Shown here one piece after another: positions 1 to 8,024 of a stretch of DNA of 64,000 nucleotides. This DNA is from Vulgatibacter incomptus_A. Its GTDB lineage: Bacteria; Myxococcota; Myxococcia; Myxococcales; Vulgatibacteraceae. The translations under genes were made by a program, and so were the position numbers. The stretch is taken from contig JBEBXK010000008.1 in the NCBI GenBank assembly GCA_040391605.1, positions 62,001-126,000 of the forward strand, given 5' to 3'. The first letter of the stretch is position 1; every line of letters starts with the position of its first letter. Below the pieces are notes generated by a model. That model saw only the letters and a list, made by a program, of their open reading frames with translations. It made no database searches and had not been told where the DNA came from.

Positions 1-235
1 GCACACCGCCGATCGCCGCGTAGCCGAGGACGGACTCAGCGTTCCCCTGGATGAAGAGGAAGTCCGTCATGTAGAGGATCAGCAGACCGCGCATCCCGTA
101 ATAGGAGAAGCGCTCCCACATCTCGGTCATGAAGAGGATGGCGAGCCCGATCGGGTGACCGAAGATCGTCCGGCCGTTCGCCGGTGCGACGAAGTCGGGG
201 GTGGGGCTCTGCACGGCGGTCGCGGGCATGCTCAT
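1..235 (-). CDS. POT/PTR2-family proton-dependent peptide transporter, N-terminal part
   Basis: Only the first 78 codons are inside the window; the gene continues past base 1. The translation from the ATG at 235 runs MSMPATAVQS, then GHPIGLAILF, then TEMWERFSYYGMRGLLILYM. The segment FxTEMWERFSYYGMR is the family signature at the first transmembrane helix of POT (MFS) proton-coupled di/tripeptide symporters, and includes the conserved E-x-x-E-R/F region that couples proton movement. An in-frame ATG at 229 is an alternative start. The protein should sit in the inner membrane and import short peptides, a sensible trait for a proteolytic soil bacterium. The family call is firm; the substrate is not readable from this fragment. 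Confidence 0.85.
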   Translation of the reverse strand, partial: MSMPATAVQSPTPDFVAPANGRTIFGHPIGLAILFMTEMWERFSYYGMRGLLILYMTDFLFIQGNAESVLGYAAIGGV

Positions 236-586
236 GAATGCTCCATACAAGGTCCGACGGTGAATTGCCGCGCAGTCAACCACAAGCGCGATCGAGTGCC
301 AAGGACTGCACGCTCGACCACGGCTGAGGGCGCTGGCCCGGAAACGTCGGCTTAGCTCGTTGGGCCCCCGAGCGCGGCGGGCCAACCCGCCACGCCGACC
401 GCCCTTCCGGGCGAGGGCGCGAGATCGCCGAATTCCCAGCAAGGCGGCGGTCTCCGACGTCGAGAACGGAAAGACCAGCACCGTGATTCCGCAGGTCGTC
501 GTCCCCCCCCCACGCCTATCCAGAAGGCCAGAGGCCACCTCGCCGAGAGGAGGCCGCCCACGGTCGCGAGGACGCTCGAGCCCAGC
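236..586. other. Intergenic region upstream of the POT gene, with no clear gene
   Basis: This holds the upstream region of the minus-strand POT gene. I recognise no protein here on either strand. It contains an imperfect hairpin at about 358-386 (GTTGGGCCC against GGGCCAAC) and a run of nine C at 503-511. Open frames exist on both strands, as expected at this GC content, but none resembles a known family. Confidence 0.5.
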
Positions 587-913
587 ACCCTCCCCGATCC
601 CAACGCGACCGTGCTCTTCGTGGGTTACCAGGCCGCCGGCTCCCGAGGCCGAAAGCTCGTCGACGGCGCCAAGACCATCCGAATCCATGGCAGGGACGTC
701 CCCGTCCACGCACACATCCGGCAGCTGAGGGGCTTCTCCGCCCACGCCGATCGCGACGAGGACGACCGCTGGCTCTCCTTCTTCGGGAGCGCGCCCCGCC
801 GCATCTTCTGCGTCCACGGCGAGCGCTCCGCCCTCGAAGCCAGCCGCGCCCGCCTCGAGGCCCGAGGCTGGCCCGCCTACGTCCCCTCCCACCTGGAGAC
901 CGTCGAGCTCTGA
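587..913 (+). pseudogene. C-terminal remnant of an MBL-fold RNA-processing-type exonuclease
   Basis: The frame ending at the TGA at 911-913 encodes TLPDPNATVLFVGYQAAGSR, then GRKLVDGAK, VRIHG-type text and GFSAHADRDE, ending VHGERSALEA...RGWPAY. This is the RMMBL/beta-CASP C-terminal portion of RNase J/CPSF-like metallo-hydrolases (VLFVGYQ, GFSAHAD and VHGE motifs). The metal-binding HxHxDH half and the beta-CASP domain, several hundred residues, are absent upstream. The frame before about 587 is not similar to the family. I infer a gene remnant left by a deletion. The GTG at 611 gives a 100-residue ORF, which may still be read but cannot be a working enzyme. Confidence 0.7.
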
Positions 914-974
914 CGGTGATCTCCAAGGGGCCTCACCCCCTGGCTGCATGGACAGTGAGTTTACTTACGCATTC

Positions 975-1376
975 TCAGTGAATGGATGGGGGAGCGGTGG
1001 CTTCGCTGGTTGGGGCTCTCGCGGCGTAGCTGCCCACTTCGCCGAAGTCGTAGGCGATGAAGGTCTCGTCTCCGAGCACGTAGGCGTCGTGTCCCCGGGG
1101 GATCGTGAAGGTGTCGCCGGGGCCGATCACTGCCTGCTCGCCGTCGTCCATCTCGACCTTGATCCGGCCTGCGACGCAGTAGCCGAGGTGGGCGGTGGTG
1201 CAGGATTTCATGCCGGTGAGGGGGCCCACGTGGAGCGACCACCTCCAGCCCGGCTCGGCCCTGATTCGTCCGAAGGTCGCGCCCTCGAGCCGATAGAGCT
1301 CCATCTGGCCTTTGTGGTCCTTGAAGGGCCGGGTCTCGTCCGGCGTTCCCAGGTGCTTGACCGACAGCCCCAGCAT
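975..1376 (-). CDS. Small single-domain cupin protein
   Basis: The 133-residue protein starts at the ATG at 1376, behind an AAAGGGG ribosome site; the open frame extends upstream but that part is low-quality sequence. The core HLGYCVAGRIKVEMDDGE, then GPGDTFTIPRGHDAYVLGDE, matches the two cupin motifs (G-x5-H-x-H... and G-x5-P-x-G-x2-H). The first motif has a single His and Tyr-Cys in place of the usual His pair, so metal binding may be altered. Cytosolic. Function is unknown beyond the fold; small cupins act as isomerases, dioxygenases or ligand sensors. It is not obviously in an operon with its neighbours. Confidence 0.75.
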   Translation of the reverse strand: MLGLSVKHLGTPDETRPFKDHKGQMELYRLEGATFGRIRAEPGWRWSLHVGPLTGMKSCTTAHLGYCVAGRIKVEMDDGEQAVIGPGDTFTIPRGHDAYVLGDETFIAYDFGEVGSYAARAPTSEATAPPSIH

Positions 1377-1611
1377 GGCGCGCCCCTTTCGTCGATGTCT
1401 TCCACCAAGATGGCGACGGTCGAGAGGGTGGGGAAGCGGCGGATGGTGGGGAGGGCTGGATGCGGGGAGCGCCTGCCGGGCTGCTCGGGGCAGCGTTGCA
1501 CCAGGCCGAAGGAGATCCCGACGATGGCGCCTCGACGCTGCGAGCGAGCTGCTCCGCTCCCTCTCCCTTGAGCGTCGATCCCGCGCGTGCTCTACTCCGG
1601 GTGATTTGCAG

Positions 1612-2004
1612 ATGCGCACCTTTTCGATCATCGCCCTGGAGGCAGCATTCCGCTTGACGTCGATCGTCGTGGCGAGCGCGTCGCTCCTGGCCTGCTCGCC
1701 GTCGACTGCGAGCTGCGACGATCTCCTCCCGTTGGAGGTCGCGCGCTATCCCATCGTCTCGGAGATGTTCACCGCTTCCGGCTCGAAGGGCTGTGTTCAA
1801 TGCCATAACACCAGGGAGCCGGTCTACGGGCTGAACTTCGAGGGGCCGGCGGTGACCTTCGACGCCCTCACGACTCGCTTCGACGTGATCTACGATCAGC
1901 TGGAGACGGGGCGGATGCCGCAGGGCGGGGTGCGGTGGAGCCGGGACGATCTGAGGATCCTCCGGAGCTGGTACTGCCAAGGAGCGGTCTATGAGTCTCC
2001 CTAA
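1612..2004 (+). CDS. Lipoprotein with a single c-type heme motif (CVQCH)
   Basis: The 130-residue product starts at the ATG at 1612. The N-terminal segment RLTSIVVASASLLACSPS ends in a lipobox (LLAC), so export and lipidation are expected. A single CxxCH site, GCVQCHNTRE, lies near residue 65, where heme c would be attached in the periplasm. The C-terminal text (QLETGRMPQGG, then LRILRSWYCQG) resembles the cap of planctomycete/myxobacterial cytochromes that bind heme on short domains. It is the first gene of a four-gene set; its end overlaps the yceI-like start by 14 bases, so translation is probably coupled. Likely role: electron carrier anchored in the envelope. Confidence 0.75.
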   Translation: MRTFSIIALEAAFRLTSIVVASASLLACSPSTASCDDLLPLEVARYPIVSEMFTASGSKGCVQCHNTREPVYGLNFEGPAVTFDALTTRFDVIYDQLETGRMPQGGVRWSRDDLRILRSWYCQGAVYESP

Positions 2005-2554
2005 GGTCGCGGCCGCAGTCTTCGCCGTCCTCCTCTCCTTCGACGCGAGCGCCGAGCCGGCCCGGCGGGCGGTGGCCAGCGGGAGCGAGGTGAGCTTCCT
2101 CGCCAAGATCACGGGCGGCTCCTTCGTCGCGAAGTCGGAGAAGATCTCCGGAAGCATCAGCGTCGATCGGGAGCGGAAGACGCTCTCCGCCTCGGTGGTG
2201 GTGGCGGCGGGCTCGTTCTCGTCCGGGCTCCGCCTGCGCGACAACCACATGCGCGACAAATATCTCGAGGCGGCGACCTTCCAGGAGCTCGTCTTCGACG
2301 CAGCCGAGCAGGAGGTCGCGATGAAGGCCGGCGCATCCTCGCGGATCAAGGGCACGCTGACGATCAAGGGCGTGAGCCGGCCGGTCGAGGTCGAGGTGAA
2401 CTTCGAGAGCGTGACCGAGGAAGGCGTGGTCGCGACGGCCCGCTTCCCCGTGGACGTCACCCGATTCGGGATCCCGCAGCCCTCGTTCGCGGTGGTGAAG
2501 ATGGAGCCGATCGTGGACGCGACGGTGCGATTGGTCGTGAAGCTTGAAAAGTAG
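1991..2554 (+). CDS. YceI-family periplasmic lipid-binding protein
   Basis: The 187-residue protein has a cleavable signal peptide (KVAAAVFAVLLSFDASAEPA). The mature part fits the YceI lipocalin-like barrel: SEVSFLAKITGG, SGSISVDRERKTLSASVVV, NHMRDKYLEAATFQEL (the family's M..KyLda.kyPei equivalent), then KGTLTIKGVSRPVEVEV. YceI proteins bind polyisoprenoids or quinone-like lipids in the periplasm. Lying between heme-motif genes, it may carry an isoprenoid or quinone in the same electron-transfer chain; that link is inference. It overlaps the next gene by 11 bases. Confidence 0.85.
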   Translation: MSLPKVAAAVFAVLLSFDASAEPARRAVASGSEVSFLAKITGGSFVAKSEKISGSISVDRERKTLSASVVVAAGSFSSGLRLRDNHMRDKYLEAATFQELVFDAAEQEVAMKAGASSRIKGTLTIKGVSRPVEVEVNFESVTEEGVVATARFPVDVTRFGIPQPSFAVVKMEPIVDATVRLVVKLEK

Positions 2555-3695
2555 GCTGCGGCTCGCGCTGGCGTTGGCTGTGTCTGTGACGGCCCTTGGA
2601 TGGACCGCCGAGGCCTTCGCCTATCCACAATACATCGCGAAGGGGTACACGAGCTGTGGTTCTTGTCACTACAGCCCGACGGGGGGTGGGCTACCCAACT
2701 CCTACGGCCACCTCGCCGTCTCCGCGACCTTCCCCGACGAGATGGCCTTCGGGGGCGTCGAGAGGCTGCGGGAGCTGCTCGCCAAGCAAGACGTCACCGG
2801 CCGTGGCGCAGACGGCGCTCCCGAGCTGCACTTTGATGCGGGCCTCGACTCCCGCCTGCTCTTGCTGACCGTGCCCCGCGAGATGGGCGCCTCGCCCTCG
2901 CCTGTCCTGATCCCCATGTTGGTCGAGGTCGGCGGTGTGATGGCCTATGGCGCCGGCTTTGCGTACGCCACGATCACGCCGCAGCCGTCCACCGGCGCCC
3001 CGCAGAATCGAAGCTATCGCGCGGTCTCTCGGGAGCATTGGCTCCAATACAAGGTCTCCGAGGCGCAGGCCCTTCGCGCAGGGCGGATGGTGCTCCCCTT
3101 CGGCTTGCGGATCGCCGACCACTCCCAACCCACCCGCGAGGACTTTGGCTTCAATAAATACGATCAGCGGTACGCCCTCGCCTGGGAGCTCGCCGCGGAG
3201 GATTTCCTGGTCTCGGCCGCGGTCTTCGCCGGATCGGAGCTCACCACCGTCGACGAGTGGGGGGGCGCCGCCACCTTCACCTACCTGCTGCCGTCGCGGC
3301 TGGCGATCGGAGCGTCTTTGCTCGGCTCCGAGGCGGTCGCGTCTACCCGCCTCGCGGCCAGCGTCTTCGCGAGGTGGAGGATCTGGGACTCCGCCTACGC
3401 GCTGGCCGAGGTTGCAGGGCAGCAGCGGTCCGCCAAGGCGGGCGGCGCGCGCATGGTCGAAGCGGCCACGTTGCTGCGAGTGGGGTACTTCCTGATGGAG
3501 TCGCTGGACGCCTACGGCCAGCTCGGCGGGCGGACGATCGCTGACGCCTATGAGACCACCAAGCTCCGCTATATGTTGGGCCTGGATTGGAAGGCTCTCC
3601 CCTGGGTCGAGCTCTCGCCCGCCTACGTCTTCGAGGAGGACGTGGAGGGGGGGCCGAGTCATCAGGCGTTGGGACAGCTGCATGTCTTCTGGTGA
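2544..3695 (+). CDS. Outer-membrane beta-barrel protein with an N-terminal heme c motif
   Basis: The 383-residue product has a signal peptide (LALALAVSVTALGWTAEAFA), then GYTSCGSCHYSPTGGGLPNS, a CxxCH heme site followed by the S-P-x-GGG-x-x-x-YG context. The rest alternates short hydrophobic and polar stretches typical of an outer-membrane porin and ends in an aromatic residue (QLHVFW), the usual beta-signal. A heme at the mouth of a barrel suggests electron passage across the outer membrane, as in porin-cytochrome conduits, though here both parts are in one chain. Start ATG at 2544, inside the end of the YceI gene. Confidence 0.7.
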   Translation: MKSRLRLALALAVSVTALGWTAEAFAYPQYIAKGYTSCGSCHYSPTGGGLPNSYGHLAVSATFPDEMAFGGVERLRELLAKQDVTGRGADGAPELHFDAGLDSRLLLLTVPREMGASPSPVLIPMLVEVGGVMAYGAGFAYATITPQPSTGAPQNRSYRAVSREHWLQYKVSEAQALRAGRMVLPFGLRIADHSQPTREDFGFNKYDQRYALAWELAAEDFLVSAAVFAGSELTTVDEWGGAATFTYLLPSRLAIGASLLGSEAVASTRLAASVFARWRIWDSAYALAEVAGQQRSAKAGGARMVEAATLLRVGYFLMESLDAYGQLGGRTIADAYETTKLRYMLGLDWKALPWVELSPAYVFEEDVEGGPSHQALGQLHVFW

Positions 3696-3704
3696 GGTCG
3701 AACG

Positions 3705-4589
3705 ATGAACAGGCTGCTCCCGCTTGGTGCGCTCTCGATGGTCCTCGCCGGGGGCATCGCCTGCCTCGGCCCCGGCACGTTGAACGAGTCCGAAGCCTGC
3801 GCGGCCGACGGTCCCGAGCTGCTGCAGCTTCGATGCCTGAGCTGCCACTCGATCCGGTTGGAAGGAGCGGAGCGGGCCAGCGCTCCGCTGGGGATCGACT
3901 TCGACACCGAGGACGATGTGCGGTGGCACGCCGCGCGCATTCGCGCCGCCGTGCTCGAGAAAGGATCCATGCCCCCGGAGCGGCCGCTCGCCTCCTGCGA
4001 CCGGGCCACCCTGGAGGGCTACCTCGTCGAACTCGAGGACGAAGAGTGCGAGCCGTCCTGCGCGGGCCGTTCGTGTGGAGACGATGGCTGTGGCAAGAGC
4101 TGCGGTGACTGCGAGCGGGGCGAAGGCTGCGACGCCGACGGGCGATGCGTATGCGAGCCGATGTGCCAGGGTCTCCAATGCGGTGACGACGGCTGCGGCG
4201 GCTCCTGCGGCACCTGTGGAGACGGCCAGGACTGTGAGGAGGGCCGCTGCGGCAGGCAGCCGGAGTCCTACGCCGCCGACGTCTTCCCGATCTTCGCGGC
4301 GCGCGGGTGCGCGGCCTCCGGCTGCCACGGCTCGATCCGGCCGTCCGAAGGTCTCGATCTCTCCACGGCAGCCGCAGGCTATGCCGGCCTGGTCGACCAC
4401 CCCTCGACCCAGTGCAGGACCACGAGACTCATCGTGAATCCAGGCGACATCGACGGGAGCTACCTGATCAACAAGCTCCTCGGCACCGGGATGTGCGCCG
4501 GCGCTCGGATGCCCAAGAGCGGGCCGCCGTTCTCGGCGGAGGAGCTGAACGCGGTCCGGGCCTGGATCGAGTCGGGAGCGTCGCCCTGA
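3705..4589 (+). CDS. Two-heme lipoprotein with Cys-rich GDDGCG repeats
   Basis: The 294-residue product begins with a lipoprotein signal (SMVLAGGIACLG). Domain 1 has CLSCHS near residue 47 and a distal methionine in SMPPERP, a small cytochrome c. The middle (about 115-185) holds two copies of CGDDGCG-x-SCG-x-C, a Cys-rich repeat common in myxobacterial surface proteins. Domain 2 has CAASGCHG, a CX4CH heme site typical of planctomycete-type cytochromes, then MPKSGPPFSAEELNAVRAWI, the usual C-terminal helix of such domains. Likely periplasmic or surface electron carrier and last gene of the 1612-4589 operon (9-base gap to the previous gene). Confidence 0.75.
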   Translation: MNRLLPLGALSMVLAGGIACLGPGTLNESEACAADGPELLQLRCLSCHSIRLEGAERASAPLGIDFDTEDDVRWHAARIRAAVLEKGSMPPERPLASCDRATLEGYLVELEDEECEPSCAGRSCGDDGCGKSCGDCERGEGCDADGRCVCEPMCQGLQCGDDGCGGSCGTCGDGQDCEEGRCGRQPESYAADVFPIFAARGCAASGCHGSIRPSEGLDLSTAAAGYAGLVDHPSTQCRTTRLIVNPGDIDGSYLINKLLGTGMCAGARMPKSGPPFSAEELNAVRAWIESGASP

Positions 4590-4710
4590 CGCTCGCAGCT
4601 CCCATGTGCCGAGAGCCCATTTGAGCCGCCCACGCCAGAGGCCGAGCAGAGGAAGGTAGGCTATAGGTGGGGCTGAGCGGCATCCTGCCACTTACGCTCT
4701 GGAGGAAGAG

Positions 4711-5640
4711 ATGCCCCGATGGGCGGCGCTGCTGCCGATTCTTTTCTGCGCCTGTGCGATCCCGAGGCCACCCGCCCTGATGGGGCTGCCGAAGGACGAT
4801 CGCGACGCGCCCTTGAGCGCGGTGTGGATCGGCCACGCCACCGTTCTCCTGCGGATCGGCGACCAGCGGGTGCTGACCGATCCGAACCTGAGCGGCCTCC
4901 TCTACATCGTCCCCAGGGACACCCCGGCGTCGGTGCCCGCCAACGAGATCCCCTTCGTGCAGGCGGTGCTCATCAGCCACATGCACTTCGATCATTTCGA
5001 CCGCCCCACGCTGCGCAGCCTCTCCCCCAATAGCGCGCTCTTCTACCCCGCGGGCGGCGAGCCCTACGCGGGGTCGTTGCCGCAAGGCAGGCGCGAGGCC
5101 CTGGCGCCCTGGCAGACGGTGCAGGTCGGGAAGCTCACGATCACCGCTGTCCCCGTGCAGCACTTCGGCGGTCGATACGGGATCGACTCCTTGTGGAATC
5201 ACGCCTACACAGGCTACGTGATCGAGTATGACGGGTTGACGGTCTTCTTCGCTGGCGACACGGGCAACGCGCCCGCGCTCTTCCGCGAGGTCGGCGAGCG
5301 ATTCCCCCGCATCGACCTCGCGCTGATCCCCATCGCGCCCTACATCGGCGAGACGGGCAATCGCGTCCACGCGAACCCCGCCGAGGCCCTCGAGATCTTT
5401 GCGGCGGTCGGCGCGCGCTACATGATCCCGATCCACTACGAGGGCTACTACGGCTTCTGGGCGGGCTACGACACGCCCCGGCAGGACCTCGAGGCGGCGG
5501 TCGCGAAGACCGGCCTCGGGGAGCGGGTCTTCGCGCTGCGCCCCGGCGAGCGCTGGATCCTGGCTCGGGGGCAGGAGGCAGGCCCCATCGTCACGCGCGA
5601 GCCGCGGCGGCCGCGTGCGACGGAGTCGGCCACGCGGTAG
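4711..5640 (+). CDS. MBL-fold metallo-hydrolase of the NAPE-PLD/UlaG-like class, exported
   Basis: The 309-residue protein starts with a hydrophobic segment ending FCACAIPRP, a likely lipoprotein signal. The hydrolase core shows VWIGHATVLLRI, LTDPNLSG, the zinc motif SHMHFDHFD (HxHxDH), a distal His in VPVQHFGGRYG, the bridging Asp in FFAGDTGNA and the last His in IPIHYEGYYG. This layout (GHAT...DP...HxHxDHxD...GDTG) is that of NAPE-PLD-like and RomA-type phosphodiesterases that cleave phospholipid or nucleotide phosphodiesters. Two zinc ions are expected. The substrate is unknown. It is separated from the heme operon by 121 bases, so probably has its own promoter. Confidence 0.85.
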   Translation: MPRWAALLPILFCACAIPRPPALMGLPKDDRDAPLSAVWIGHATVLLRIGDQRVLTDPNLSGLLYIVPRDTPASVPANEIPFVQAVLISHMHFDHFDRPTLRSLSPNSALFYPAGGEPYAGSLPQGRREALAPWQTVQVGKLTITAVPVQHFGGRYGIDSLWNHAYTGYVIEYDGLTVFFAGDTGNAPALFREVGERFPRIDLALIPIAPYIGETGNRVHANPAEALEIFAAVGARYMIPIHYEGYYGFWAGYDTPRQDLEAAVAKTGLGERVFALRPGERWILARGQEAGPIVTREPRRPRATESATR

Positions 5641-5835
5641 CGATCGCGGCGTTGAAGATCGGGAGCCGTCGCAGGAAATGCGCACCTGACACCGCGGGCG
5701 TCAGGACGGGCCGCTCCCCGGTTTCGCTTGCCGGCAGTGAGCCGCCGCAGGATGCCTGCGGTTTCGAGCGTTTCGAGGGCGTCGTTCGTCACCTGCACGG
5801 CTCCCGAAGGTTCGCGATCTCTTCACGAAGCCTCA

Positions 5836-5910
5836 GAGCCTGTGAAGGAATCGCCCCGGCGCGAGGCGGGAGCGATTCCTTCACGCGCGCTGCGCGCGCA
5901 GGGCTCTTTT
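5836..5910 (+). repeat. Intergenic inverted repeat, family A, copy 1
   Basis: GAGCCTGTGAAGGAATCG opens the element. The 12-base arm at 5842-5853 (GTGAAGGAATCG) pairs perfectly with CGATTCCTTCAC at 5873-5884. A small GC hairpin (GCGCGCTGCGCGCGC) and GGGCTCTTTT follow. It lies between two convergent genes. Confidence 0.8.
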
Positions 5911-5937
5911 GCGTTTGCTCGCCTTCGGCTTCGCGAA

Positions 5938-5960
5938 AGTTCGTGAAAAATTCACGAACT
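5938..5960. terminator. Hairpin directly after the Cys-rich lipoprotein gene
   Basis: AGTTCGTGA at 5938-5946 and TCACGAACT at 5952-5960 form a perfect 9-base stem with a 5-base loop. It starts two bases past the stop codon of the minus-strand gene at 5962. It shares the GTGA...TCAC core of the family A repeats, so it may be a short version of the same element. Probable terminator or 3'-end stabiliser. Confidence 0.6.
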
Positions 5961-5961
5961 C

Positions 5962-7698
5962 TCAGTCCAGGACCACCGCGCAGGTGCAGCCGTCGCCGGG
6001 GGCACACTCGTCGGCGGTGTCGTTCAGGCAGCGCAGCCCGCGGCAGCAGCCGGCGGTGGTCGTGCAGGTCTGGCCCGGCATGCCGCAGCTCGCGCCCTCC
6101 TCGCATGTGCCGGCCTGGCTCCCTGCCGGGATGACGCATGACAGCCCCAGACAGCAGTCTCCGCTGGCGGTGCAGGCCTCTCCCTTGGACTGGCAGATCG
6201 GGAGCCTCGCGCAGATGCCGTCGAGGCAATAGCCGGAGCAGCAGTCGGTGCCCGTCACACATTGATTCCCATTGGGCGCGCACTCGCCACCCGCGCCTCC
6301 TGTGCCACCCGTTCCGCCCGTGCCACCGCTACCTCCCGACCCGCCGCTGCCACCTCCCGGGCCGGTCCGGCAGACGAAGCCAAACTCGCCGTTGTTCAGG
6401 CAGGAGGTCCCATCGCAGCATGTGTCCTCGCCAGGCACACAGCTGTTCCCCGCCGGCACGCAGGTCTCGGTGGCGCAGACGAATCCGCCGCCGTCGCCGG
6501 GGATGCAGGGAGCGCCGTCGCAGCATTGGTCGCGGAACTGGCAGCTCTGGCCGCTCTCGATGCAACATGGTGCCTCCCCCGTATAGCCGTCGGGGCAGTC
6601 CGTCGATTGGCCGCCGAAGCAGCGCGGGATCCCGGACGAGTCCAGCTTGCAGACGCTCTTCTTTCCATCGCAGCAATTCTGCGACGCGTTGATGCTGCCG
6701 CCGCCCGGGAGCACGGGGGCGCCGCAGATGTTTCCGACGGGATTGCAGGCCGTGCCGTTGTCGCAGCGGCCGCCCGCGCATTGGACCGAGCCGTTGGGGT
6801 TGATCCCTCCACCGCAGCAGTCGTCGGCGCTGCCACATGAGTTGCCGGTGAGACGGCATCCTGCGGCGGGCTGGCAGACGGTGACGCCCGATCCCGGATC
6901 GGCGCAGATCCGCGAGCAGCAGGTGGATCCCTTCGAACAGGGATTGCCGTCGGGATTGCAGCCGGTGGCGCCCGATCCCGATACGACCTCGCAGTAGCCG
7001 GCCGCGCCGCCGTGCTGGGAGCAGGAGCCGCCGCAGCACTCCATGTCGGAGAAGCAGAGGTCTCCGCTCGCCTGGCAGGTGTAGGCGCGGGCGCAGATGC
7101 CGTCACGGCAGTTCGTGGAGCAACACTCGGCGCCGCTCTCGCAGCTCTCGCCCAACACCCCGCAACCATCGCCTCCGGGAACCGTCGCGCAGGCTCCTGC
7201 GATGCAGGTCGAGGTGCAACATTGGGCGTCGTCCCCACAGAGCTGACCCACGCCGAGGCAGCGCTCATTCGAGCACGTGCCGCCCCCAACCCCCGGATCG
7301 CAGTGGTTGGAGCAGCAATCCGTGCTGCGGTCGCAAGTCTCTCCAGCGTCCTTGCAGAAGGAGACCGACGTGCAGACGCCGCCCTCGCAGGATCCCGAGC
7401 AACACGGAGGGCCGCCGGCCTCGCATGTGGAGCCGATGGGCGAGCACACTCCTCCGCCGTGGCCGCCGACGCCGTTGCCAGCCGTGCCTCCCGCGCCACC
7501 GCCATCGCCAGCCGTTCCTCCCGCGCCGACGCTTCCGCCTGCCGCGCCGCTGCCGGAGGTGCCGCCGCTTCCGCCTGCCGCACCAGCCCCAGCAGCGGCT
7601 CCATGACCGCCGGGGGACGCCTCGTCGTTCGAGGAACATCCCGCGAGCGCCAGCAGCGCAAGGCATGAGGTAATCGCGATTCCATTGGCCAGACGCAT
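5962..7698 (-). CDS. Large lipoprotein of tandem Cys-knot-like repeats with Gly-rich linkers
   Basis: The 578-residue product starts at the ATG at 7698 behind AGGAGAG. A lipoprotein signal ends LALLALAGCSSN. A Gly/Ala/Ser linker (about 30-90) leads into about twelve repeats of roughly 35-45 residues with the pattern C-x4-G-x2-C-x5-(D/E)CC-x2-x-C-x3-G-x-C, for example CLGVGQLCGDDAQCCTSTC. A second low-complexity linker of GGS/GGT repeats (about 455-475) separates the last three repeats. The Cys spacing recalls Dickkopf-like and knottin folds, with three or four disulfides per repeat. Such proteins are expanded in myxobacteria and are expected on the cell surface. Role unknown; adhesion or protease resistance of the outer surface is inference. 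Confidence 0.8.
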   Translation of the reverse strand: MRLANGIAITSCLALLALAGCSSNDEASPGGHGAAAGAGAAGGSGGTSGSGAAGGSVGAGGTAGDGGGAGGTAGNGVGGHGGGVCSPIGSTCEAGGPPCCSGSCEGGVCTSVSFCKDAGETCDRSTDCCSNHCDPGVGGGTCSNERCLGVGQLCGDDAQCCTSTCIAGACATVPGGDGCGVLGESCESGAECCSTNCRDGICARAYTCQASGDLCFSDMECCGGSCSQHGGAAGYCEVVSGSGATGCNPDGNPCSKGSTCCSRICADPGSGVTVCQPAAGCRLTGNSCGSADDCCGGGINPNGSVQCAGGRCDNGTACNPVGNICGAPVLPGGGSINASQNCCDGKKSVCKLDSSGIPRCFGGQSTDCPDGYTGEAPCCIESGQSCQFRDQCCDGAPCIPGDGGGFVCATETCVPAGNSCVPGEDTCCDGTSCLNNGEFGFVCRTGPGGGSGGSGGSGGTGGTGGTGGAGGECAPNGNQCVTGTDCCSGYCLDGICARLPICQSKGEACTASGDCCLGLSCVIPAGSQAGTCEEGASCGMPGQTCTTTAGCCRGLRCLNDTADECAPGDGCTCAVVLD

Positions 7699-8024
7699 GG
7701 GCTCTCTCCTGCTTCGAGCGCGAGCATTCACCGCCTGCGCGCACGTCGGTTGCGAATTCCCGGCCAACCTATCTCAAAATTCTCAAAGCGAGAAGGAGGT
7801 CGACGCATCATGTGTGATTTCATCCCACATCGAGTAGAGGAAGACCCAGGACGCCAGAGCGGGTGAGGGCGCCGCATGCGCCTCGGTCGTAGCCGCTTCG
7901 AGGGCTCTATCCGGCTTGCGCATGCCTAAGGCCCAAGCCGGGGTGGGCGATGCCCTCCCCCCTCGCATACCGTCGAAGCTGATCCCTCGGGTACGCCTGC
8001 CTACCTTTCCGAGGGAGACCGGAT
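7699..8024. other. Divergent intergenic region, no gene recognised
   Basis: This separates the Cys-rich lipoprotein (minus) from the CBS-domain gene (plus) and should hold both promoters. I see no protein-like frame and no strong hairpin. A short ribosome-site-like GGGAG at 8013-8017 belongs to the downstream gene. Confidence 0.5.

Noticed and set aside
352..603. A minus-strand open frame with a hydrophobic stretch (SVLATVGGLLSARWPLAFWIGV), which could join another frame across the nine-base C/G run at 503-511.
   Set aside because: It overlaps the plus-strand MBL-type remnant, whose family match is clear. High-GC noncoding frames are commonly open, and no homology supports the minus-strand reading.
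961..2628. A long minus-strand frame across the cupin, cytochrome and YceI genes.
   Set aside because: Only the 975-1376 part, in another frame, has a family signature; the rest is antisense to well-supported plus-strand genes.
6290..7600. The GGT/GGS-rich stretches of the Cys-rich gene considered as tandem DNA repeats or a CRISPR-like array.
   Set aside because: They are in-frame codon runs encoding Gly-rich linkers, with no regular spacer pattern.
7783..7968. A short minus-strand open frame in the divergent spacer.
   Set aside because: No ribosome site, no family, and composition unlike the neighbours.
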